Source: Tessaracoccus flavus
GTDB taxonomy: Bacteria; Actinomycetota; Actinomycetes; Propionibacteriales; Propionibacteriaceae
Direction: 5' to 3'
Length of the DNA stretch: 64,000 bases
Assembly (NCBI RefSeq): GCF_001997295.1
Contig: NZ_CP019605.1
Coordinates: 744,001 to 808,000, forward strand
The notes beneath the pieces are model-generated. The model searched no databases. It was not told the DNA's origin and worked only from the letters and a program-made list of their open reading frames with translations. The number at the start of each line of letters is the position of its first letter. The stretch's first letter is position 1. Position numbers and translations under genes: made by a program. Of this stretch, positions 9,525 through 18,202 are shown one piece after another.

Positions 9525-10490
9525 ATGAAGCTCAAGGCACTAGCAGCGCTCGGGGTGTCCGCCGCGCTGGCGCTCACCGCCTGCGGCGGAGACGCGGGCA
9601 ACGACGGCGACTACAAGATCGGCATCGCCACGATCGTCGCCCACCCCGCACTCGATGCCGTACAGGAGGGGTTCATCGAGGCCCTCGCCGAGGCTGGCTA
9701 CGAGGAGGGCGTCAACATCGAGTTCGACCGGCAGAACGCGCAGGGCGACCAGTCGACGCTGACCAACATCGCCAACACGTTCGGCAGCTCCGACTACGAC
9801 GGCTTCCTCGCCGTTGCGACGCCGACCGCGCAAGCGCTGTCCAACGTCATCACCGACAAGCCGGTGGTCTTCGCCGCCGTCACCGATCCGGTGGCCGCCG
9901 AGCTCGTCTCCTCGTGGGAGGCCCCCGACGCCAACGTGACCGGTGTGTCGGATCTCAACCCGATGAGGGAGCAGCTCGAGCTCATCCAGGAGGCGCTGCC
10001 TGAGGCGGCCACCGTCGGAATCATCTACACCTCCAGCGAGGTCAACTCACAGGTGCAGTTCGACGAGGCGGAGAAGGCTGCCGCCGAACTCGGCCTCGAG
10101 GTCGTGGCTGCGACCGTGACGAACTCGTCCGAAGTGCAGCAGGCGGCTGATTCGCTCGACGTCGACGCCTACCTCATCCCCACCGACAACACGGTCGTGT
10201 CCGCGGCCGAGGCCGTCATCCAGGTGGCCGAGACCAAGCAGACGCCAGTGTTCGCCTCCGACGAGTCGACGATGGAGCGCGGCGCGGCTGCAGGTTTGAG
10301 CGTCAACTACACCCAGCAGGGGCGTGACGCCGCCGCCGCGCTGCTGAAGATGCTCGAGGGCACGAGCGCGGCCGACATTCCGGTGGAGACGCAGAAGGAG
10401 TTCGACCTGTTCGTCAACACCGCTGCCGCCGAGGCCCAGGGCCTCGCTCTTCCCGAGTCGATCGTGTCCCGCGCCACGAAGCAGTTCTGA
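9525..10490 (+). CDS. ABC transporter substrate-binding lipoprotein (copy 2)
   Basis: Second ABC_sub_bind protein, 321 residues, with lipobox ALTAC (Cys20). The ATG at 9525 is preceded by SD AAGGAGA; the longer open frame from 9408 overlaps the first gene and lacks a signal. Sequence blocks are conserved with copy 1 along the whole length, which points to a local tandem duplication. It is followed at 11 bp by the permease. One of the pair may have a different ligand specificity or may serve as a regulator of uptake; this is inference. Confidence 0.9.
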   Translation: MKLKALAALGVSAALALTACGGDAGNDGDYKIGIATIVAHPALDAVQEGFIEALAEAGYEEGVNIEFDRQNAQGDQSTLTNIANTFGSSDYDGFLAVATPTAQALSNVITDKPVVFAAVTDPVAAELVSSWEAPDANVTGVSDLNPMREQLELIQEALPEAATVGIIYTSSEVNSQVQFDEAEKAAAELGLEVVAATVTNSSEVQQAADSLDVDAYLIPTDNTVVSAAEAVIQVAETKQTPVFASDESTMERGAAAGLSVNYTQQGRDAAAALLKMLEGTSAADIPVETQKEFDLFVNTAAAEAQGLALPESIVSRATKQF

Positions 10491-10501
10491 GGCACGTCCG
10501 T

Positions 10502-11404
10502 ATGATCATCGCGCTCGAGATCGGGTTGCTCTACGCCGTCATGGCTCTGGGGGTCTACCTCACCTACCGGGTGCTCGACTTCCCAGACCTGACGGTGGAC
10601 GGCTCCTTCGTCACGGGCGCGGCGACCTGCGTCACTCTGCTCGTCGCGGGGGCGCCCATTGCGGTGGCGATGGCCGCGGCCACCGTCGCGGGGGCGCTCG
10701 CCGGAGCGATCACCGGACTGCTGCACGTCTGGGGGAAGATCAACCCGTTGCTGGCGGGCATCATCACCCAGATCGCGCTCTACTCGATCAACCTTCGGAT
10801 CATGGGTAGGGCCAACCTGCCGGTCCCGCGCGACCTGGAGAACCTCTTCACGCCGATCAGGCAGGCCGGGCTCTGGGGCACCTGGGTCTCGGTCGGCATC
10901 TACGCCCTCGTGATCGCCGTCATCGGTGCGCTCGTGTACTGGTTCCTCGGGACGCAGTACGGCGTGGCCCTGCGGGCCACGGGCGACAACGAGATGATGG
11001 CCCGGTCCCAGGGGATCAACACCGGAGTGTCCAAGACCGTCGGGCTCATGATCTCCAACGCTCTCGTGGCCTTCTGCGGCGCCATCCTCGCCCAGTACAA
11101 CGGCTACGCCGACATCTCCATGGGGATCGGTCTCATCGTCGCCGGGCTCGCCTCGGTCATCGTCGGGCAGGCGATCTTCGGCATGACAGCCGTCTGGCAG
11201 GCGGTGCTGGCCGCGGCGCTCGGGTCGATCGTCTACCGCGGTGTGATCCAGCTGGCTCTCAACGCCGGGTTCAACCCCAACGACATGAAGCTCATCTCCG
11301 CGGTGCTGGTGGTGGCCGCCCTGATCCTGCCCGCGTGGGGCCCGGTGAAGCGGCTGCGGGCCAGGCGCCGACGCGCAGCCGCCGTCGCGGAAGGAGCCCG
11401 CTGA
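10502..11404 (+). CDS. ABC transporter permease (branched-chain/ribose type)
   Basis: Membrane subunit of the importer, BPD_transp_2 family, 300 residues with about eight hydrophobic helices. The motif ALRATGDNEMMARSQGIN near residue 155-172 is the cytoplasmic loop that contacts the ATPase in this family. The C-terminus is Arg-rich and cytoplasmic. Its stop overlaps the ATPase start by one base (TGATG), so translation is coupled. Confidence 0.92.
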   Translation: MIIALEIGLLYAVMALGVYLTYRVLDFPDLTVDGSFVTGAATCVTLLVAGAPIAVAMAAATVAGALAGAITGLLHVWGKINPLLAGIITQIALYSINLRIMGRANLPVPRDLENLFTPIRQAGLWGTWVSVGIYALVIAVIGALVYWFLGTQYGVALRATGDNEMMARSQGINTGVSKTVGLMISNALVAFCGAILAQYNGYADISMGIGLIVAGLASVIVGQAIFGMTAVWQAVLAAALGSIVYRGVIQLALNAGFNPNDMKLISAVLVVAALILPAWGPVKRLRARRRRAAAVAEGAR

Positions 11405-12195
11405 TGCTCGAGTTGGACAACGTCACCAAGCGTTTCTTCCCCGGCACGGTCAACGAGCGCGTCGCTCTCGACCGCGTGTCCCTGACGCTGCACGAGGGGG
11501 ACTTCGTGACCGTCATCGGCTCCAACGGTGCCGGCAAGTCCACCATGCTCAACGTCATCTCCGGCCGCTACCCGTGCGACGAGGGTCGTGTCGTCATCGA
11601 CCGGAAGGACCGCACCCGCTCACCCGAGCACCGTCGCGCGAGTCAGGTGGCCAGGGTGTTTCAGGACCCCATGGCGGGAACTGCCCCACATCTCACCATT
11701 GAGGAGAACCTGGCGATCGCGTTCGAGCGCGGAGGACGTCGCGGGCTGCGGATGGCCGTGACCAAGCCGAAGCGCGCAGTGTTCCGCGAGGCGCTGGAGA
11801 CGCTCGAGCTGGGGCTCGAGGACCGGCTTGAGATGCGCGTCGGCATGCTGTCCGGCGGGCAGCGTCAGGCGCTGAGCCTCCTCATGGCCACCTACGCCGA
11901 ACCGGCCATCCTGCTCCTCGACGAGCACACCGCGGCCCTCGACCCTGCGCGGGCCGAACTCATCACGAAGCTGACCGCAGACGCCGTCGCTCGCCACAAC
12001 CTCACCACCTTGATGGTGACCCACAACATGCATCAGGCCATCGAGTTGGGCAACCGTCTCATCATGATGCACGAGGGGCGGATCGTGCTCGAGGTGGACG
12101 AGGCCGCGAAGAAGACGATCACCGCCGACCAACTGCTGGCCGAATTTTCGAAGATCAAGGGCGCGAGCCTCGCCGACCGAACTCTGCTTGACTAG
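11404..12195 (+). CDS. ABC transporter ATP-binding protein
   Basis: Nucleotide-binding subunit, 263 residues from ATG 11404. Walker A is GSNGAGKST (about residues 40-48), the ABC signature LSGGQRQALSL near 157, and Walker B AILLLDEHTAALDP near 176. The family more often has LLDEP, and the E-H variant seen here is shared by the TrpZ-like group. It completes an SBP-SBP-permease-ATPase importer operon starting at 8483. The next gene, a glycosyltransferase, begins six bases later and may be co-transcribed. Confidence 0.93.
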   Translation: MLELDNVTKRFFPGTVNERVALDRVSLTLHEGDFVTVIGSNGAGKSTMLNVISGRYPCDEGRVVIDRKDRTRSPEHRRASQVARVFQDPMAGTAPHLTIEENLAIAFERGGRRGLRMAVTKPKRAVFREALETLELGLEDRLEMRVGMLSGGQRQALSLLMATYAEPAILLLDEHTAALDPARAELITKLTADAVARHNLTTLMVTHNMHQAIELGNRLIMMHEGRIVLEVDEAAKKTITADQLLAEFSKIKGASLADRTLLD

Positions 12196-12200
12196 CGGTC

Positions 12201-13343
12201 ATGCGCATCGCTCAGCTTGCCAACTTCGTCGGCCCGACGTCTGGTGGCATGAAGGTCGTCATCGAGAACCTGGGCAAGGGCTACGTCGAGGCGGGTCACG
12301 AGAGGGTCTTCGTAGCTCCGGGCGTGAGGGACGAGGTGATCGAGACCGAGTCCGGGATCCTCGTGTATGTCCGTGCGCCACGAGTGACCGATCAGTACCG
12401 CATGATCTTCAAGCCGTGGCGGGCCCTTGACGCGCTGGATCGCTTCCGCCCGACGACCGTCGAGGTCTCGGACAAGTGGACGTTGTCGCCCGCAGCGGGC
12501 TGGGCTGCTCGGCGTGGTGTCGGTTCGATCCTGTTCAGCCACGAGCGGCTCTCCGACATGCTGGCCATGTGGGCCAGGCAGTCATTCGGGGTCGAGGTCG
12601 CGGTCGGCGCGCTCAACCGCCGGCTCTCGAAGGCCTTCGAAGCCGTCGTGGTGACCAGCGAGTTCGCGGCCGAGGAGTTTGCAGGTACCGGAGCGCGGCT
12701 CGAACTCGTCCCCCTGGGCGTGGACCTCGAGACCTTTCGGCCCGAAGTCGGGGCTCCGGCCGACGACGGCGTCCTCAAGCTCTGTTACGTGGGCCGCCTG
12801 TCGCACGAGAAGAGTCCGCAGCTCGCGGTGGGCACGGCTGTCGAACTTCATCGCAGAGGGCACCTGGTGCGGCTCGACATGTACGGCACCGGCCCGGACG
12901 AGGCCATGCTGCGCGAGGCCGCAGGAGACGTGGAGGTCGTCTTCCACGGTTTCGTTGCCGGACGCGACGAGGTCGCCAAGCGCTACGCGGCTGCCGACAT
13001 CTCGCTGTCGGTCTGCCCGGCCGAGACCTTCGGCCTCGCCGTCCTGGAGGCGCTGGCGTGCGGCACCCCCGTCGTCACGTCGAACAGGGGAGGGGCACGC
13101 GAGCTGGTGGACCACACCTCAGGAGCTTCGGCGGACCCGCATCCGGCTGCGCTCGCGGACGCGGTGGAAGAACTGTTGCCCCGCCTGGGCGCAGATTTCA
13201 GAGCGGCTGCCCGGCGTCGGGCCGAGCGTTACTCTTGGAGCCGTACCACACAGCGGATGCTGGCCCTCCACGAAGAACTCGCACGCACCGTCGCGTTCCG
13301 GGTTCCGCGGTCAGGGCCGAAGCGTGAGGGGAGGCTGCGATGA
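12201..13343 (+). CDS. Glycosyltransferase family 4
   Basis: Retaining GT-B fold glycosyltransferase, 380 residues. The N-terminal acceptor domain has the glycine loop GPTSGGMK near residue 12. The C-terminal nucleotide-sugar domain has YVGRLSHEKSP near residue 195 and the EX7E-type motif ETFGLAVLEALACGTPVV near residue 275. It resembles actinobacterial mannosyltransferases acting on phosphatidylinositol mannosides or other glycolipids, but the acceptor is not certain. The ATG starts six bases after the ABC ATPase stop and the next gene overlaps by four bases (ATGA). Confidence 0.85.
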   Translation: MRIAQLANFVGPTSGGMKVVIENLGKGYVEAGHERVFVAPGVRDEVIETESGILVYVRAPRVTDQYRMIFKPWRALDALDRFRPTTVEVSDKWTLSPAAGWAARRGVGSILFSHERLSDMLAMWARQSFGVEVAVGALNRRLSKAFEAVVVTSEFAAEEFAGTGARLELVPLGVDLETFRPEVGAPADDGVLKLCYVGRLSHEKSPQLAVGTAVELHRRGHLVRLDMYGTGPDEAMLREAAGDVEVVFHGFVAGRDEVAKRYAAADISLSVCPAETFGLAVLEALACGTPVVTSNRGGARELVDHTSGASADPHPAALADAVEELLPRLGADFRAAARRRAERYSWSRTTQRMLALHEELARTVAFRVPRSGPKREGRLR

Positions 13344-13944
13344 AGCTCCGGCATCTCGTGGTGGCGGTCGTCGCGTTCGTCGCCCCGGTGGCGGGGAAAG
13401 CTCCGCGAGCGGATCCCGCGCGCGGCAGTCAAACGGTCAGCGATCTCGTGGGTCGGTGCGCGGGCCTGGGCCTGTCGGGGAAGCCCCTGGCTGATGCGGC
13501 GGTCGGGGCTGTTGCGCAAGCCTTCGGCGATCACTCCGTGTGGCATCTGTGGGAGTCCCCGAGCGGGCGCTGGCGCGCGGCCGCGGCTGGTCCCAGCAGT
13601 ACAACACGGTGCTGCTCAAGGTCCTGCAGGGATTGGGCTTCGACGCGAGGCTGGTGCATGCGGCCCGCGTGCGCGGTTTCGGGCACCCGTGGTGGCTGGC
13701 CGGGCACACCTGGGTCAGGGTGATGATCGACGGGCACGAGGTGGACGCGTGCGCGTCAAGGTTGGACAACGTCGTCGGTAGGAGCCCGTTCGTGCCGCTG
13801 ACCCCGGTGCTGCCGGTGCGCCTGTCGACGCGCTGGGCGGTGGCGCTGGCACTCGCACCGTTCGTCGTCGTCGCAGTCTGGCGCTCATGGCTGACGGGAG
13901 AGTCGGTGGCGCCCTGGGTCTACGGGCCCCGGGGCACCACCTGA
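13340..13944 (+). pseudogene. Transglutaminase-fold protein with Cys-to-Ser active site, frameshifted as written
   Basis: The first part is read from ATG 13340 and the second part in the -1 frame to 13944. The shift is at the C run 13557-13560. One extra C restores W-E-S-P-E-R-A-L-A-R-G-R-G and a protein of about 201 residues. The block GRGWSQQYNTVLLKVLQGLG, followed by GHTWVRVMIDGHEVDA, matches the Cys-His-Asp layout of transglutaminase-like folds (compare GVCRDYAHLVVALL in a neighbour of this window). Here Ser stands where Cys is expected. A hydrophobic N-terminus and a C-terminal membrane helix (LALAPFVVVAVW) are visible. The role is unknown; it is coupled to the glycosyltransferase. Confidence 0.65.
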
Positions 13945-14000
13945 CCTCACTGACTCGATGACGATCGTGGCGCGCCCTCGGGAATTCTGGGGTGCGCCGT

Positions 14001-14006
14001 TAGACT
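14001..14006 (+). promoter_or_regulatory. -10 box of leaderless acyltransferase gene
   Basis: TAGACT ends 7 nt before GTG 14014, so transcription should begin at or next to the start codon. Confidence 0.6.
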
Positions 14007-14013
14007 CTGGCGC

Positions 14014-15933
14014 GTGCAGACCCCTCCCGCGACCGTGACCTACGTGCCCAGCCTCGACGGGCTCCGCACCATCGCCGTCGGTCTGGTCATCGCATTCCAC
14101 CTCAGCGTCCCGGGCATGGGGTTGGGTTTCGCGGGTGTGGACGTGTTCTTCGTCCTGTCGGGGTACCTCATCACCGCGGGGCTTCTCCGCGACACGGTCA
14201 TCCACGGCAAGCCGCAGTACGGGAAGTTCTGGCAGAGGCGCTTCAAACGTCTGCTGCCGGCCGCCACGCTGGTCCTGCTTGTCGTTCTGATCTACGGGAC
14301 CTTCTTCGTCCCGCTGTTCCGCAAGGCAGCGGTCTCGTGGGATGTCTTCTGGACCTCCATCTACCTCGGCAACTGGCACTTCATGGGGGCCAACAGCTAT
14401 TTCAGCTCCGACGGCACGCCGTCGATCCTGCTGCACATGTGGTCGCTGGCCGTGGAGGAACAGTTCTACTTCGCCTGGCCGCTCATCATCGGCGCGGTCG
14501 CCCTGATCACGGCGAGGGAGGGCGCCCGGCATCGCACGGTGCTCATCCTCGGCGTGGTGGGGATGGGGCTGATCGTGGCGTCGGCCGTGCTCCTCATGGT
14601 GCTCTACAACCCGGAGGCACCCGACCGGGCCTACATGGGCACCGATACCAAGGCCTTCGAACCGCTGATGGGCGCGGTGCTGGCCATCGCCCTGTCCAAT
14701 GAACGCGTGCACGCGTTCTTCGCCGCGCACCACCGACTCGTCACGCTGGTGGGCAGCGTTGTGGGCATCGCGGTCCTCCCGTTCCTGGCCGGTCCCAGCG
14801 CCTTCTACTTCCAGGGGGGAGCGGTCGTCCTCAGCATCGGGGTGGTTCTGGTGATCGGCGGACTCGTCGCCCAGCCCGCGCCGACGACGATGAGCCGCGC
14901 GCTCTCGTGGGGACCGGTCGCGTACCTCGGGCAGATCTCCTACGGCCTGTACCTGTGGCACTGGCCGTGGAGCGTGTGGCTCGACGTGGCCCACCAGGAA
15001 GAGTTCCGGATGCTGCGCGCTCCCGCAGCCCTGGCGGGGACGCTGATCTGCGCGGTCGCGTCGTACCACCTCGTCGAGGAGCCGATCCGCCGCGGGCGCC
15101 TCTCGAAGTGGTTCTCCCTGCGCCGCGTGCTCGGCGCGGTCGCGATCGTGATGGCGGTCATCCTGACCTGGGCGACCATGCTGCGTCTCGCCCCCGGGGC
15201 GACCGGGGACAACCGCACCATCGTCGTCGTGGGGGACTCCGTGCCCTACCGGCTGATGGAGTCCCTCGATCAGGCAGCGACGGAGAACGACCTCGTCATC
15301 GACAATGCGTCGCGCGGAGGCTGTCCGCCGCTGTCGATCGAATTGCAGGAGTACGGCAAGCCCGACCACGAGGGGGTCGGGGACTGCACGATGATCGCGG
15401 ACCTGCAGACGGAGAAGATTGAGCAGGTCAAGCCCGACCTGGTGCTGTGGTGGTCGCGCTACGAGATCCACCAGCGGTGGATCGGGGACCGCATCGTCGG
15501 GCCGGACGAGGAGGAGTTCTGGACGGCCCTGGAGGAGGACCTGGCCGCCTCGGTCGACCGCCTCACGTCGACCGGAGCGACCCTCGTCATCGCCCAGACC
15601 GAACGACCCGGGCAGGGGATGCTCAGCCGCTGCACCGAGGACGACTGTCATCCGCTGCTGGACCTCATGACCAACCACGACGAGCACCGCCGCCGCTGGA
15701 ACCAACTCGTCGTGGACCTGGCGCAGTCCGACCCCCGTGTGGCGACCTTCCGGATGGATCCGCTGCTGTGCAAGGACGACGAACCTTCCGCGGTCACCGC
15801 CCCCGCCCTGTGTGACGACAGCCGCCCCGGAGGCTTCCTGCGCCCGGACGGCAGTCACGTACTGGTCGACCCCTACGGAAAGGAGACCGCCGAGGCAGTG
15901 CTGCAGGAACTCCTGCGCGCCGGGCTGGACTGA
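14014..15933 (+). CDS. Acyltransferase 3 (OafA/YrhL type) with SGNH domain
   Basis: Membrane acyltransferase of 639 residues that transfers acyl (often acetyl) groups to cell-surface carbohydrate. The N-terminal membrane domain (about 1-395, ten helices) has LDGLRTIAVGLVIAFHL with the conserved Arg and His, and GVDVFFVLSGYLI. The extracytoplasmic SGNH-hydrolase-like domain (about 400-639) has a GDS motif at about 407-409 and DGSH near 613. The start is GTG 14014, supported by a leaderless promoter. Together with the upstream GT4 gene it suggests modification of an envelope glycan or glycolipid. A long open frame on the opposite strand is a GC shadow. Confidence 0.93.
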   Translation: MQTPPATVTYVPSLDGLRTIAVGLVIAFHLSVPGMGLGFAGVDVFFVLSGYLITAGLLRDTVIHGKPQYGKFWQRRFKRLLPAATLVLLVVLIYGTFFVPLFRKAAVSWDVFWTSIYLGNWHFMGANSYFSSDGTPSILLHMWSLAVEEQFYFAWPLIIGAVALITAREGARHRTVLILGVVGMGLIVASAVLLMVLYNPEAPDRAYMGTDTKAFEPLMGAVLAIALSNERVHAFFAAHHRLVTLVGSVVGIAVLPFLAGPSAFYFQGGAVVLSIGVVLVIGGLVAQPAPTTMSRALSWGPVAYLGQISYGLYLWHWPWSVWLDVAHQEEFRMLRAPAALAGTLICAVASYHLVEEPIRRGRLSKWFSLRRVLGAVAIVMAVILTWATMLRLAPGATGDNRTIVVVGDSVPYRLMESLDQAATENDLVIDNASRGGCPPLSIELQEYGKPDHEGVGDCTMIADLQTEKIEQVKPDLVLWWSRYEIHQRWIGDRIVGPDEEEFWTALEEDLAASVDRLTSTGATLVIAQTERPGQGMLSRCTEDDCHPLLDLMTNHDEHRRRWNQLVVDLAQSDPRVATFRMDPLLCKDDEPSAVTAPALCDDSRPGGFLRPDGSHVLVDPYGKETAEAVLQELLRAGLD

Positions 15934-15974
15934 GTCAGCTCGGCTCAGCTGCGCTCAGCGGCTCTCGCGCATGC

Positions 15975-16010
15975 AGAAGGCGGCGCCCCCGATCGGGGAC
16001 GCCGCCTTCT
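15975..16010. terminator. Bidirectional terminator between acyltransferase and sodA
   Basis: AGAAGGCGGCG (15975-15985) pairs with CGCCGCCTTCT (16000-16010), with an inner CCCC/GGGG stem around GATC. The two flanking genes converge on it. Confidence 0.75.
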
Positions 16011-16021
16011 AGGTATCGAGG

Positions 16022-16636
16022 TCAGGCCAGGGCGTCGCTGGCAGCCTTCGCCTTGGCGAAGCGCTCGTTCACGTCGGTCCAGTTGACCACGTTCCACCAC
16101 GCGTTGACGTAGTCACCCTTCACGTTCTTGTACTGCAGGTAGAAGGCGTGCTCCCACATGTCGAGCTGCAGCACGGGGATCTGGCCCGCGGGCAGGTTGC
16201 CCTGCTGATCGAACAGCTGGTTGATGTTCAGCCGCTGGCCGAGGGTGTCCCACACCAGCATCGACCAACCGGAGCCCTGGATCCCGTTGGCCACGGCGTT
16301 GAAGTGCTTCTTGAAGCCGTCGAACGAGCCGAAGTACTCGTCGAGCGCCGCCGCGATGTCTCCGTCGGGCTCGCCGCCGCCATCGGGGGACATGTTCTTC
16401 CAGAACACCGAGTGGTTGATGTGCCCACCGAGGTGGAAGGCAGCGTCCTTGGAGAGCTTGTTGACGGCACCGAGGTCGCCCTTGTCGCGGGCCGCCGCGA
16501 GCTGCTCCAGGGCGTCGTTGATGCCCTTGACGTACGCGGCATGGTGCTTGCTGTGGTGAAGCTCCATGATCTCGGGGGCGATGTGCGGCGCGAGTGCGCC
16601 GTAGTCGTAGTCGAGATCGGGCAGGGTGTAAGTCAT
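16022..16636 (-). CDS. sodA: Superoxide dismutase (Fe/Mn)
   Basis: Converts superoxide to oxygen and peroxide in the cytoplasm. It has 204 residues with MTYTLPDLDYDYGALAPHI at the N-terminus. The helical hairpin HHSKHHAAYV carries the first metal His, and DMWEHAFYLQYKN near residue 165 carries the Asp and His ligands. The SD TAGGAG lies 8 bases before ATG 16636. Whether Mn, Fe or both are used cannot be settled by sight. It is monocistronic between two convergent/tandem neighbours. Confidence 0.97.
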   Translation of the reverse strand: MTYTLPDLDYDYGALAPHIAPEIMELHHSKHHAAYVKGINDALEQLAAARDKGDLGAVNKLSKDAAFHLGGHINHSVFWKNMSPDGGGEPDGDIAAALDEYFGSFDGFKKHFNAVANGIQGSGWSMLVWDTLGQRLNINQLFDQQGNLPAGQIPVLQLDMWEHAFYLQYKNVKGDYVNAWWNVVNWTDVNERFAKAKAASDALA

Positions 16637-16763
16637 GCGTGACTCCTATTCACGTCGGCGTCGCGCCTGGCGGGCGCGCTGTCTCGTCCATCCTATGCGG
16701 GTGCCGGGGTGGCTGTCAGTGGTTCAGAGTTCGCCGCTGGCGCACGGCGACGGCGACGTGGCG

Positions 16764-17360
16764 TCACTCCGAGGAGGGGGTGACCCGCAGCACCCGGAAC
16801 CCCTTGGCGGAGGCGACGCGGCCCGTCGGGAAGCCCTGGTCGTCCAGCCAGCGCTGCAGCGAGTCGCCGCCGAGGTTCTTGCCGACCACGAGGTAGGCCG
16901 CGCCGTCCAGGGTGAGGCGGGTTAGCCACATGAGCAGAAGCTCGTGCAGGGCCTGCTTGCCGATCCGGATCGGCGGGTTGGACCAGATCTCGTCGTAGGC
17001 GACCGCCGGATCCACCTCGCTGGGTCGGAGCGCTCGCACCCGGTCCGCCACACCGTGGCGGCGCGCGTTGAGGCCGGTCAACTCCAGCGCCCTGTCATTG
17101 ACGTCGACGGCATCGACGGTGAGCGCGGGGGATGCAACGGCCAGACCGATCGCGATCGTGCCCACTCCGCACCCCAGGTCGAGCACGTGGCCCGAGGTGG
17201 GTGGCTCCACCTCCCGCAGCAGCACCGATGTGCCCAGGTCCAGCCTGCCCCCCGAGAAGACGCCCCGCGCCGCTGTGAACGTGAGCTCGCGGCCGAAGAT
17301 CGTCGCGGAGAACTCGTGGGTCACCAGGGGATCCTGCGGGGTGTGGAAGTAGTGGGTCAC
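16764..17360 (-). CDS. Class I SAM-dependent methyltransferase (RsmC-like)
   Basis: A 198-residue Rossmann methyltransferase. VLDLGCGVGTIAIGLA near residue 60 binds S-adenosylmethionine, and SNPPIRIGK near residue 130 is the NPP(F/Y/I) catalytic motif of N-methyltransferases acting on exocyclic amines. It resembles the catalytic half of the 16S rRNA guanine-N2 methyltransferase RsmC/RsmJ family. The start overlaps the truA stop by four bases (ATGA), placing it last in a trmB-truA-methyltransferase operon of RNA-modification genes. Confidence 0.85.
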   Translation of the reverse strand: MTHYFHTPQDPLVTHEFSATIFGRELTFTAARGVFSGGRLDLGTSVLLREVEPPTSGHVLDLGCGVGTIAIGLAVASPALTVDAVDVNDRALELTGLNARRHGVADRVRALRPSEVDPAVAYDEIWSNPPIRIGKQALHELLLMWLTRLTLDGAAYLVVGKNLGGDSLQRWLDDQGFPTGRVASAKGFRVLRVTPSSE

Positions 17361-18202
17361 TGTTCCTCCTGCTGGAAGCGGTCTGGATCAAGCGTGCGCA
17401 CGGCGCGGGCGACGTCGGCCCTGGAGGCCAGTTCGTCGTCGGGCGGATAGCCGACCTCCTCCAGCGTCAGCCCGTGCGCCGGCATCACGTTGATCTCGTT
17501 GTGCCGCGACGGGCTGGTCGCCGCAAGCTCCAGCCAGGACTGGGAGCGTCTGCCGGCCGCCACGGCGGTGAGCGCGCCGACGAGCGATCGGACCATCGAA
17601 TGGCAGAAGGCGTCGGCCAGGAGGTGGACCTCGATGACGCCGTCGCCGCGACGCGATGCGCGCAGCTCACGGAGCTCGCGGATGGTCGTGGCGCCCTCGC
17701 GCGGTCGGCAGAACGCGGCGAAGTCGCGTAGCCCGACCAGAGTGGCGGCGGACGCGTTGAGGGTGTCGAGGTCGAGGAGATAGCGGACCCGGGCGACGTG
17801 GCCGCGCATCAGGGGGTCGGCCGGGGCGCTGTCGTCGGAGATGCGGTAGCAGTAGCGCCGCCACAGCGCGGAGAACCGGGCGTCGAACCCGGCCGGTGCC
17901 GGGGACACCTTCTGCACCACGACGTCGCTGCCCAGCACCCGGGTGAGGCGCCGGTGCAGGGTCGCGGCGGTGACGTCGGGGTCGGGACCTGCGGCGTCGG
18001 GAAGGTCCACGTGGCAGACCTGTCCCCGCGCGTGGACCCCGGCGTCGGTTCGCCCTGCCACCACCAGGGTGGGCGGCTCGGTGAGCCGCAGTACCTGACC
18101 GATCCAGCCCTCGAGTTCGCCCTGCACCGTCCTGAGACCGGGCTGCACGGCCCAGCCCCGGAAATCGGTGCCGTCGTAGGCGAGGTCAATTCTGAGCCGC
18201 AT
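17357..18202 (-). CDS. truA: tRNA pseudouridine(38-40) synthase
   Basis: Isomerises uridines 38-40 in the tRNA anticodon stem. It has 281 residues from ATG 18202, starting MRLRIDLAYDGTDFRGW. The catalytic Asp is in GRTDAGVHARGQ at about residue 52. A longer upstream frame would run through trmB and is rejected. It overlaps trmB by 17 bp. In many actinobacteria truA directly follows rplQ. Here it lies 9 kb away and is inverted, so the ancestral cluster has been split and rearranged. Confidence 0.96.
   Translation of the reverse strand: MRLRIDLAYDGTDFRGWAVQPGLRTVQGELEGWIGQVLRLTEPPTLVVAGRTDAGVHARGQVCHVDLPDAAGPDPDVTAATLHRRLTRVLGSDVVVQKVSPAPAGFDARFSALWRRYCYRISDDSAPADPLMRGHVARVRYLLDLDTLNASAATLVGLRDFAAFCRPREGATTIRELRELRASRRGDGVIEVHLLADAFCHSMVRSLVGALTAVAAGRRSQSWLELAATSPSRHNEINVMPAHGLTLEEVGYPPDDELASRADVARAVRTLDPDRFQQEEQ

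Noticed and set aside
13885..15858. 657-codon open frame opposite the acyltransferase gene
   Set aside because: Composition is His/Arg/Asp-rich without domains; the acyltransferase on the plus strand is unmistakable.
15975..16010. Hairpin as a regulatory RNA of sodA
   Set aside because: It lies at the 3' end of sodA between convergent genes and has the form of a bidirectional terminator.
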